A stretch of DNA of 64,000 bases from Mucilaginibacter gotjawali (GTDB lineage: Bacteria; Bacteroidota; Bacteroidia; Sphingobacteriales; Sphingobacteriaceae): assembly GCF_002355435.1 (NCBI RefSeq), contig NZ_AP017313.1:2480001-2544000 (forward strand), in the 5' to 3' direction. The notes below the pieces were generated by a model. The model saw nothing but the letters and a program-made list of their open reading frames with translations. It searched no databases and was not told the origin of the DNA. Both the position numbers and the translations under genes were made by a program. Of this stretch, positions 46,302 through 53,617 are shown one piece after another (the first letter of the stretch is position 1; each line of letters starts with the position of its first letter).

Positions 46302-47363
46302 ATGGAATTAGAATTTTTACGTTACAGTTGCCAGATAGCCCTGCCGGGCTTTTCTGAAGCTACACAGCTACGTTTACAGCATGCAAGGGTGCTGGTAGTT
46401 GGCGCCGGTGGATTGGGCTGCCCTGCGGCGCAGTACCTCGCCGCATCGGGTATCGGCACTTTAGGGATTGCTGATTTTGACGTGGTTTCAGTAAGTAACC
46501 TGCACCGGCAAATCTTGTTCGCGCCGGCTGATGCCGGCAAAAAGAAAGCGCCTTTAGCATGCGAACGTTTGCAGGCCCAAAACCCGGGAATTACTGTAAT
46601 TGCACATGATATGCGGGTGACATCGCAAAATGTGATGGAACTGGTGAGCCAATATGACGTTATTGTTGACGGTACCGATAATTTTGACACGCGTTATTTA
46701 TTGAATGACGCAGGCGTTTTGGCCGGTAAGCCCGTTGTGTACGGTGCTATTTACCAGTTTGAAGGGCAGGTTGCCGTTTGGAATATAAAAAACCAGAAAG
46801 GTACCCGGAGCCCTAATTACCGCGACCTTTTCCCCGAAGTGGATTCAACCCAAATACCCAATTGTGCCGAGGGAGGGGTAATACCAACGCTCGCCGGTAT
46901 TATCGGTTGTATGCAGGCAAACGAGGTGATCAAATATATCACCGAAACAGGCGAACTGCTTGCCGGTAAAGTATTGATATTTGACGCGCAAACTATGCAG
47001 AGCCGCATCATTAAAATAGGGGAAGTTACCCATACCGCTATAAACAGGTTGAAAGAAACTATTTTTATTCCGACAGTATCGGTTGATGAACTAAAAAGTC
47101 AGATCGCCGCAAAATCAGTCAGGTTGGTGGATGTACGCACTGAACGGGAGCGTGACGAGTTTGATATTGGCGGAGAACATATTCCGCTGGACGAATTAGA
47201 TGGTTATATAGATGGGGGGGATGAGACGGTGAATACCGTGTTTTATTGCGGTACCGGGAAAAGGAGCGGGGAGGCGGTAAAAGACATTATGAAAAAATAC
47301 CCTGGCGCCCGTGTTTTTTCGCTGGATGGCGGGCTAAAGGCCTGGATAGAACAATGGGACTAA
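46302..47363 (+). CDS. moeB: MoeB-type adenylyltransferase with C-terminal rhodanese
   Basis: 353 residues. The E1-like domain has GAGGLG at 34-39, DFDVVSVSNLHRQILF, DGTDNFDTRYLLND and IPNCAEGGVIPTLAGIIG (catalytic Cys region). The two zinc-binding Cys pairs of E. coli MoeB are missing (SPNYRDLFPE in place of the CxxC form). A rhodanese domain follows (LVDVRTERERDEFDIGG...VFYCGTGKRSGEA, active Cys). The protein activates the MoaD C-terminus and may supply sulfur itself. It ends one base before the converging DUF998 gene. Confidence 0.9.
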   Translation: MELEFLRYSCQIALPGFSEATQLRLQHARVLVVGAGGLGCPAAQYLAASGIGTLGIADFDVVSVSNLHRQILFAPADAGKKKAPLACERLQAQNPGITVIAHDMRVTSQNVMELVSQYDVIVDGTDNFDTRYLLNDAGVLAGKPVVYGAIYQFEGQVAVWNIKNQKGTRSPNYRDLFPEVDSTQIPNCAEGGVIPTLAGIIGCMQANEVIKYITETGELLAGKVLIFDAQTMQSRIIKIGEVTHTAINRLKETIFIPTVSVDELKSQIAAKSVRLVDVRTERERDEFDIGGEHIPLDELDGYIDGGDETVNTVFYCGTGKRSGEAVKDIMKKYPGARVFSLDGGLKAWIEQWD

Positions 47364-47978
47364 TCAAACAGCCGCAGCCAACCGGCGGCCGCCCATCAAT
47401 TTTGTGCTCAATACGAACAGCCATAAATTATACGGCAAAAATATAAATCGCTCAAACAGGCCGGGCCAATGGTGATAGGTAACGGCCAGCATGAACAGCG
47501 CCTTCAGCGCCATCGTCATACACGCGGCTACCAGCGAATAAACGATCCATCCCTTCCAGCTATTGGTTTTGTAAAACTGCCATGCAAACAGAAACAAAAC
47601 GGCCAGTACCGAAATAAATACCATGATATTGCAAATTTGATGAAGTGGTTCATGTATAAATATCGCCAGGCCAATTAAACCGGTGCCCATAAGCAATTGA
47701 AATAAAACGATGTACCGCGCATTGGCGCTTTTAATGAGTTCTTTTGAGAGCCCGATGGTAAACAGCACGACCAAGACACCATACAGCAAAAAATTAACCT
47801 GTTGAAACCATCCGTTTTTTACCAGCTCCAGGCTGCTGATGGTATTGCGGAGCGCATCGAAGCCCTGGGTTAAAAATCCAAATACGGTATAAATCAATAT
47901 AAATAAAATGCCCGAAAAGCCGCAGCAAAGCAACGCGACCTGTGTTAATGATTTTTTAAATGGCAGACCTTGGCTCAT
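47364..47978 (-). CDS. DUF998-like membrane protein
   Basis: 204 residues, six hydrophobic segments. FGFLTQGFDALRNTISSLEL and FIHEPLHQICNIMVF are the segments that recall DUF998, a family of multi-pass membrane proteins without a known role. It interrupts the cofactor island on the opposite strand and ends adjacent to the moeB stop. Upstream (47979-48215) are short GTCCGGAA-type direct repeats at 48051-48085 and no gene. Confidence 0.75.
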   Translation of the reverse strand: MSQGLPFKKSLTQVALLCCGFSGILFILIYTVFGFLTQGFDALRNTISSLELVKNGWFQQVNFLLYGVLVVLFTIGLSKELIKSANARYIVLFQLLMGTGLIGLAIFIHEPLHQICNIMVFISVLAVLFLFAWQFYKTNSWKGWIVYSLVAACMTMALKALFMLAVTYHHWPGLFERFIFLPYNLWLFVLSTKLMGGRRLAAAV

Positions 47979-48215
47979 GTCGGTTTATATTCAGGTTTTG
48001 GCGATTTAAATATAAACATAAGATGGCTGAGAACGGAAAAAGTTACAGATAAGTCCGGAAGTCCGTAAAGTCCGGAAGTCCGAAAGAAGCTGTGCCTGAT
48101 GTTTCGTAAAAAATACCTAAGCTATGTAGACGTTCATGGTTCATATGTCATGGCAGGAAGGTGGTGGCTTGTACCGGTCTTCCCAATCTCTAATCTCCAA
48201 TTAACCAATCTCTAA

Positions 48216-48635
48216 CTACGGATGCGCGGCTACCCAAACTTCGCCGTCTTCAAAAATCTCTTTTTTCCAGATCGGGACGGTTTGCTTAAGGGTATCGATG
48301 ATATAGCGGCAGGCATCAAAGGCTGCGGCGCGGTGTGCGGCAGATACGGCAATAATGACCGGTACTTCGCCAACTTCAAGCACTCCGGTGCGGTGGTGGA
48401 TAAGGGCTTTCTGTATGGGCCATTGCGCCGCGGCCTGTTTAATGATCTTTTCCATTTCGGCGATAGCCATAGGTTCATAAGCTTCAAACTCCAGCCGGAT
48501 CACCCGCTTGCCTTTGGTGGCATTTCGTACGGTACCAATAAACACATCTATCCCGCCGCTCTCCGGCGACATTATCCAGTCGATACATGACTGGATGTTT
48601 AGTGGGGTGGGGGATATTTGGATTTGGGTGGACAA
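48216..48635 (-). CDS. moaE: Molybdopterin synthase catalytic subunit
   Basis: 139 residues with GGIDVFIGTVRNATKGKRVIRLEFEAYEPMA-type start region, LIHHRTGVLEVGEVPVIIAVSA, and the active-site MPIW/KKEIFEDGEVWV-like end (PIWKKEIFEDG). With MoaD it inserts the dithiolene sulfurs into cyclic pyranopterin monophosphate. It has its own -7 box 28 bases upstream and is separated from moaD by 407 bases, which is unusual for these partners. Confidence 0.95.
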   Translation of the reverse strand: MSTQIQISPTPLNIQSCIDWIMSPESGGIDVFIGTVRNATKGKRVIRLEFEAYEPMAIAEMEKIIKQAAAQWPIQKALIHHRTGVLEVGEVPVIIAVSAAHRAAAFDACRYIIDTLKQTVPIWKKEIFEDGEVWVAAHP

Positions 48636-48662
48636 TGAAAATGTTTTTTAATGACTACTGGC

Positions 48663-48670
48663 CAAATATA
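48663..48670 (-). promoter_or_regulatory. Candidate -7 box of moaE
   Basis: TATATTTG (minus strand) matches TAnnTTTG fully and lies 27 bases before the moaE start. It suggests moaE is transcribed on its own rather than only from moaD. Confidence 0.45.
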
Positions 48671-48894
48671 AAGTTTTAGTACAAGGCGCGCATGATGTTT
48701 ATTGAAAATTAAACTGGAAGTTATGAGCCTCACAACAAAGTATAATTTTTTAATTAAATCATATTAAATTAAAAATCAAAAATATATGCCGATTATATCC
48801 ATAAACACTTTATCATGTAAACTTTTAACCAACTTTACCATGTACTACAAAGTGCATTAATCAAATCATTCAAACAAAAGGAAAAAAGCTGGAA

Positions 48895-49035
48895 AAAAGA
48901 ACCCGCTACTCTTAAGCCCCGCTGTATGTGTCGTCACCTACAGCTAGCTTCAAGGGAGCCGCGTGCTATCAGAAGGCGCGGGTACAAACTGCCTTAAAAG
49001 GCTATGCAAGTAGTTTGTGGGGACACAAACTACGG
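48895..49035 (-). ncRNA. Unidentified structured RNA candidate between moaD and moaE
   Basis: Several pairings are perfect or nearly so. ACCCGC 48901-48906 pairs with GCGGGT 48978-48983. GCTGTATGTG 48921-48930 pairs with CACCTACAGC 48935-48944 (one mismatch). GCCTT 48991-48995 pairs with AAGGC 48998-49002. ACAAACT 48984-48990 pairs with AGTTTGT 49012-49018, and GTAGTTTGTG 49010-49019 with CACAAACTAC 49024-49033; these last two exclude each other, as in a switch. On the minus strand the outer stem is followed by TCTTTTTT, like a terminator. I do not recognise Moco, cobalamin, TPP or other known families. Strand is inferred from the T-run and the nearby minus-strand genes. The rest of the 407-bp gap (48671-48894) is AT-rich without a gene. 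Confidence 0.45.
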
Positions 49036-49042
49036 GAGGGTT

Positions 49043-49285
49043 TCATCCCCCGCTCACCGGCGGTATCACCGCAATCTCGTCGCGTTCGTGTATGGTGTCG
49101 CCGGGCAGGGCGTATTCATTATTAACGGCCAGCATGTAGGACTTTAATTGCTGCAGCTTTGGGTATTGCTGCTCAAGCAGGTATTGTAAATTATAAACGG
49201 TTGAATCGTTTGCCAGTTCGAGTGAGACAGAAGACCCTCCAAAAATATCCTTCGCAATGCCAAACGCCAGTACTTTAATCTTCAT
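49043..49285 (-). CDS. moaD: MoaD/ThiS-family sulfur carrier, molybdopterin synthase small subunit
   Basis: 80 residues with a ubiquitin-like pattern (MKIKVLAFGIAKDIFGG, VNNEYALPGD, DEIAVIPPVSGG) and the essential C-terminal Gly-Gly. MoeB adenylates this tail, which then carries the sulfur used by MoaE. The stop lies 9 bases before the first hairpin of the structured segment. The upstream region (49286-49410) has GGTTGGGTTGGG-type repeats shared with other spacers. Confidence 0.93.
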   Translation of the reverse strand: MKIKVLAFGIAKDIFGGSSVSLELANDSTVYNLQYLLEQQYPKLQQLKSYMLAVNNEYALPGDTIHERDEIAVIPPVSGG

Positions 49286-49455
49286 GATACTGCAAAATTA
49301 GGGCAAAAATGTTAATTACAGCTAATTTAAAACAACATTATGGGTTAAATGGTTAATTAAACTGGTTGGGTTGGGCAAGTTGAGTTGGAGCGGATTAAAC
49401 TTCATCAACTATGCGACCCGATGAACTTTTAACCAAATTTCAATTATATTTGAAT

Positions 49456-50325
49456 ATGACCACCAAGTCTATCAAGCGGTTTAATATTACAAAAGTTAGC
49501 GGAGGCGCTGTCGCCGATACTTCGGACGCACTGGCTATTGAAGAGCCCCTGGAAATCAGGCTGGAATACGGCGAGGCGGAAAACAGGACTGTTAAAAACG
49601 TCTCCGTCACCATGCGTACGCCGGGCAACGATGCCGAACTTGCTGCCGGTTTCCTGTTTACCGAAGGGATTATTTCGTCCGGAGATGCTGTTTTGAATAT
49701 CGAGCATTCCTTTATTTCATGCGCCGAAAACAAAGAGAATGTAGTGGTTGTGAAATTGAACGAAGGTGTCATTCCCAACCTCAATAACTCCGAACGTAAT
49801 TTTTATACCAGCTCCAGTTGCGGCGTTTGTGGCAAAGGGTCAATTGATGCCATCAGAACCGTTAGTGGTTTTGTAAATAAAAAGGGCATCCCAAATACCA
49901 TTGAGGCAGAAATGCTTTTTCGCCTGCCTGATGTTTTACGGTACTACCAGGATGCCTTTGCCAGCACCGGCGGGATCCACGCCTCGGGTTTGTTTAATTT
50001 GCAGGGTGAGTTAATGCTGTTACGCGAGGACGTGGGCAGGCACAATGCATTGGATAAGCTGATCGGCGCTGCCATTAATCAAAACTGGCTGCCGCTGGAT
50101 AAACATATTTTACTTTTAAGCGGCAGGGCAAGTTTTGAGCTGGTGCAAAAGGCGGCTATGGCGGGGATAGCAATTATTGCTGCGGTTGGCGCACCCTCCA
50201 GCCTGGCCGTTGAACTGGCTGAAGAATTTAACATTACGCTTGCAGGTTTTTTACGAAACCAGCGTTTTAATATTTATACCGCGGCCCACCGCGTTTTACT
50301 ACCCGCAAATGAAAATACGTATTAA
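49456..50325 (+). CDS. fdhD: Formate dehydrogenase accessory sulfurtransferase
   Basis: 289 residues from the ATG at 49456; an in-frame ATG at 49411 would add 15 residues of no obvious family similarity. FdhD signatures are TPGNDAELAAGFLFTEGII, SSSCGVCGKGSIDA with the catalytic Cys pair, and EDVGRHNALDKLIG. It transfers sulfur from IscS to the bis-MGD cofactor of formate-dehydrogenase-type enzymes. This suits the YdeP-type oxidoreductase encoded 650 bases downstream. A small gene overlaps its 3' end. Confidence 0.95.
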   Translation: MTTKSIKRFNITKVSGGAVADTSDALAIEEPLEIRLEYGEAENRTVKNVSVTMRTPGNDAELAAGFLFTEGIISSGDAVLNIEHSFISCAENKENVVVVKLNEGVIPNLNNSERNFYTSSSCGVCGKGSIDAIRTVSGFVNKKGIPNTIEAEMLFRLPDVLRYYQDAFASTGGIHASGLFNLQGELMLLREDVGRHNALDKLIGAAINQNWLPLDKHILLLSGRASFELVQKAAMAGIAIIAAVGAPSSLAVELAEEFNITLAGFLRNQRFNIYTAAHRVLLPANENTY

Positions 50326-50677
50326 TGGCAATTCGGTCAGGTTCAGGCTTACCCGGTCGGATGTAAAACAACTGGCAGTTACGGGCAGGCTTGAAGAAAA
50401 AGTGAATTTTGGAGGAGCCCTGCTGTGCTACGCAATAAAACTGGGAAGCGGCAATGAATTAACGTCATCTTTTCAGAACAGTACCATTATCCTTTATATG
50501 CCTGAGCGCATGGTCGGCGAATTGGCGGATACTGACAAAGTAGGTTTCGAAAACCGCAACGGCGAATTGTATTTATTGGTTGAAAAGGACTTTACCTGCC
50601 TGGATAGTGTTTCGGAAGATCAGAGCGATAATTATCCCAATCCCTTAGCAAAGAATTTTTATGAAGAAGGAGACTGA
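50309..50677 (+). CDS. Small fdhD-linked protein (DUF7009-like)
   Basis: 122 residues from the ATG at 50309, which overlaps the fdhD stop by 17 bases; longer in-frame starts inside fdhD are rejected. It begins MKIRINGNSVRFRLTRSDV and contains GRLEEKVNFGGALLCYAIK, a pattern I associate, without certainty, with DUF7009. The coupling to fdhD and the downstream molybdo-enzyme suggest an accessory role in maturation or assembly of that enzyme. Cytoplasmic, no membrane segment. Confidence 0.75.
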   Translation: MKIRINGNSVRFRLTRSDVKQLAVTGRLEEKVNFGGALLCYAIKLGSGNELTSSFQNSTIILYMPERMVGELADTDKVGFENRNGELYLLVEKDFTCLDSVSEDQSDNYPNPLAKNFYEEGD

Positions 50678-50685
50678 TTATATCT

Positions 50686-50945
50686 TTAACCTCTTTACGG
50701 CTTGCCGTAGAAACAGGGAAATCGCTTTTAAAATAAAGCAACCGGGAGGAGGCTCCCATGGAGCCATAATTTTCAATTTTATTTTTCTATAAACACGGGA
50801 CTCCTCCGGAGTCTGATAGGTACGTTATTATGAGCTCCGGAGGAGCGGCCTGTTGATAGAAATTTGGAATCGTTTTTACGGCTCCATAGGAGCCTCCTCT
50901 TTAAAAGTGATTTCCCTGGCCATAGGGAGCGTTGAAGAGGTTTTT
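50686..50945. repeat. About 260-bp nested inverted-repeat element
   Basis: Outer arms AACCTCTTTACGG...CAGGGAAATCGCTTTTAAA (from 50688) are mirrored by AAAAGTGATTTCCCTGG...GAAGAGGTTT (to about 50943). Inside, GAGGAGGCTCCCATGGAGCC at 50745-50764 mirrors GGCTCCATAGGAGCCTCCTC, and ACTCCTCCGGAGT and GCTCCGGAGGAGC are small palindromes. The whole can fold into one long hairpin with side hairpins. It fills the gap between the small fdhD-linked gene and the oxidoreductase gene. No coding capacity. Confidence 0.7.
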
Positions 50946-50977
50946 GATTATTAATTGTTATATACTCTCATTTATTT

Positions 50978-53290
50978 ATGAGCAAAGCGATTGAACTTAC
51001 CGCGGCAGAAAACCCGGAAGAGTTATTAAAACTAAAAGTTACTGAACCCAAAACCTGGGCGGCCGGCATTCCGGCTGTTTATGAAGCCGGGAAAGATGTG
51101 TTGAAAGAAGATGGGGTGATCCGCGGGTTGACGGCCTTGTTCCACATGAATAAAAAAGGCGGCTTTGATTGCTCCAGCTGTGCCTGGCCCGATCCGGATG
51201 ACGACCGCAGCCCTATTGCGGAGTATTGTGAGAACGGCGCAAAAGCCCTGGCTGAAGAAGCTACTACCAAAAAATTGACTGCGGAATTTTTCGCTGCAAA
51301 TTCTGTTGCTGACCTGGCTAAATTAAATGACTACGAGATCGGCAAAAAAGGCAGGATAGCCCAGCCGGTATATTTACCGAAGGGTGGTACGCATTACCAG
51401 GCGATTAGCTGGGAGGATGCTTTTAAGAAAATAGCGGCGCATTTAAATACACTGGAAACACCTGATGAGGCAGCTTTTTATACTTCAGGCCGCACCAGTA
51501 ACGAGGCTTCGTTTATATACCAGCTGTTTGTGCGGGAGTACGGTACCAATAACCTGCCCGATTGCTCCAACATGTGCCACGAATCATCCGGCACGGCATT
51601 AAATGAAGTTATCGGTATTGGAAAAGGTACCGTAACACTCAATGATTTTTACGATACGGATGTGATCATCATCATGGGGCAAAACCCAGGTACCAATCAC
51701 CCCAGGATGCTTACCGCGCTGGAAAAGGCGAAAAAGAACGGGGCAAAGATCATCGCCATTAACCCGCTGCGCGAAGCGGGGTTAATTGAATTTAAAAATC
51801 CGCAAACGGTAAAAGGCTTTTTGGGTTTCGGTACTACACTGGCAGATTTGTACCTGCAGGTAAAAATCAACGGCGACATGGCACTGGTAAAAGCGATTGA
51901 GAAATTGCTGTATGAAATGGAACTGGAAGAGCCGGGTAAAGTATTCGATCAAGCCTTTATCAAAAATACCACCTCTGGTTACGACGCGTTTATTGAACAC
52001 CTGAAAAACTATGATACTGAAGAGCTTGCCGAACAAGCCGGAATTCCGTTACCACAGGTTAAGGAAGCAGCAGAAATGCTCAAAAATAAAAGCCGCATTA
52101 TTATCTGCTGGGCCATGGGCATCACGCAGCATATAAACGGGGTAGATACCATCAAAGAGATGGTTAACCTTGTATTGCTTAAAGGCAGTATCGGCAAACC
52201 GGGGGCGGGGTTATGCCCGGTACGCGGGCATAGCAATGTGCAGGGCAACCGTACGATGCTGATATACGATAAACCAAACAAGAAACAACTGGATAAAATT
52301 AAGGAGGTTTTTGGTTTTGAACCACCCCGGCAAAATGGACTTGATGTTGTGGAATCCATTAAGGCCATGCACGAGGGCAAACTGAAGGTGTTTTTTGCAA
52401 TGGGCGGTAATTTTTTATCGGCTACTCCGGATACTACTTACACGGCCGAAGCTCTGCGGAAAATGAAGTTAACGGTTCAGGTGTCAACCAAATTAAACCG
52501 CAGCCATTTTGTTCATGGTGAGGAGGCACTCATTTTGCCCACCTTATCCCGCAGTGATAAGGATATGGTGAATGGTGAAGCGCAATTTATCAGCTGCGAA
52601 AACTCGATGGGGGTAGTGCAGATGTCAAAAGGGATATTGGAACCCATATCCAGCGATCTTTTAAACGAAACACAAATTGTTTGCAAATTGGCAAAAGCCA
52701 CCTTGGGCAGCAGAGCTGTGGTTGATTGGGATAAATATGCCAATAGCTATCACGAAGTGCGTAATGCCATCGAAAAGGTGATACCCGGCTTTGAGGATTA
52801 TAATAGTAAGGTGGTAAAGCCCGGCGGCTTTTATTTACCTAATGCGCCCCGCGAAGGAAAGTTTGAAACAAGTAAAAACGACGGGAAAGCCATATTCTCC
52901 ATCACAAATTTACCTGTGCATCAACTGGCAAATGATGAATACATAATGACCAGCATCCGCAGCCACGACCAGTTTAATACCACCATTTATGGGCTGGACG
53001 ACAGGTACCGTGGTATCCACAACGAGCGGCGGGTTATCTTTATGAATGAGAACGATATACACAATGCCGGCCTTAATCCCGGTGATAAAGTAGACTTGTT
53101 TAATTACCATGGAGGCATCACGCGTGCCGCGCGGTTATTTATCGTGGTGCCTTATGATATCCGCGGAAGAAATACCGCTACCTATTACCCCGAAACTAAC
53201 GTGCTGGTACCCATTGACAGCGTGGCTGAAGGAAGTAATACGCCAACATCAAAGCTCATCATCATAAAAATCAGAAAACACAGCAAGTAA
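50978..53290 (+). CDS. FdhF/YdeP-family molybdopterin oxidoreductase
   Basis: 770 residues. The N-terminal FDCSSCAWPDP with a later Cys is the YdeP signature; there is no classic CxxCxxxC ferredoxin-like cluster. FYTSGRTSNEASFIYQLFVR leads to SNMCHESSG, whose C200-H201 align in position with the Mo ligand and His of formate dehydrogenase H. ICWAMGITQHINGVDTI, CPVRGHSNVQGNRTM and the C-terminal dinucleotide-binding domain (GLDDRYRGIHNERRVIF) complete the bis-MGD fold. The substrate of YdeP relatives is not settled. It is the likely client of the cofactor island. Confidence 0.9.
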   Translation: MSKAIELTAAENPEELLKLKVTEPKTWAAGIPAVYEAGKDVLKEDGVIRGLTALFHMNKKGGFDCSSCAWPDPDDDRSPIAEYCENGAKALAEEATTKKLTAEFFAANSVADLAKLNDYEIGKKGRIAQPVYLPKGGTHYQAISWEDAFKKIAAHLNTLETPDEAAFYTSGRTSNEASFIYQLFVREYGTNNLPDCSNMCHESSGTALNEVIGIGKGTVTLNDFYDTDVIIIMGQNPGTNHPRMLTALEKAKKNGAKIIAINPLREAGLIEFKNPQTVKGFLGFGTTLADLYLQVKINGDMALVKAIEKLLYEMELEEPGKVFDQAFIKNTTSGYDAFIEHLKNYDTEELAEQAGIPLPQVKEAAEMLKNKSRIIICWAMGITQHINGVDTIKEMVNLVLLKGSIGKPGAGLCPVRGHSNVQGNRTMLIYDKPNKKQLDKIKEVFGFEPPRQNGLDVVESIKAMHEGKLKVFFAMGGNFLSATPDTTYTAEALRKMKLTVQVSTKLNRSHFVHGEEALILPTLSRSDKDMVNGEAQFISCENSMGVVQMSKGILEPISSDLLNETQIVCKLAKATLGSRAVVDWDKYANSYHEVRNAIEKVIPGFEDYNSKVVKPGGFYLPNAPREGKFETSKNDGKAIFSITNLPVHQLANDEYIMTSIRSHDQFNTTIYGLDDRYRGIHNERRVIFMNENDIHNAGLNPGDKVDLFNYHGGITRAARLFIVVPYDIRGRNTATYYPETNVLVPIDSVAEGSNTPTSKLIIIKIRKHSK

Positions 53291-53617
53291 TAGGTGCACT
53301 TTAGCCAGGCAGGGAAATGCCCGGCACGCGGTATGGAGTGTTGCTTTTTTTGTAACAGGCTTGTTACCAATGATTAAATAATGTGCTCAGGGATTTATGG
53401 GCGTGAATTTTAAATAAAATTTATTTCATGTCCAAATAACTATCATCATCATATCATTTCATTTTAGTTAAGAAATCGTTTCTTGATATTACCCTGGATG
53501 ACCTTTTTTACGAAGAATGTTAAGCAATTATTATCATTCGTTTAAGAAACTCCGGTAGCGCCAAAATTCAGAATTTCTTCAGATTTCATTAGGTTTCTTT
53601 GGGGAAATTACGATTTG
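53291..53617. other. Intergenic region upstream of the TonB-dependent receptor gene
   Basis: 327 bases without a gene. AAGAAATCGTTTCTT at 53470-53484 is a perfect 6-bp palindrome with a three-base spacer and could be an operator. The rest is AT-rich. No terminator with a clear T-run was found after the oxidoreductase gene. Confidence 0.4.

Noticed and set aside
48222-48590. Plus-strand frame of 122 codons opposite moaE
   Set aside because: moaE is a clear molybdopterin synthase subunit; the opposite frame is a shadow.
48895-49035. Cobalamin, TPP, Moco riboswitch, tmRNA, RNase P RNA or SRP RNA as identity of the structured segment
   Set aside because: None of the conserved boxes of these RNAs as I remember them can be placed in the sequence on either strand; without a covariance search I leave it unidentified.
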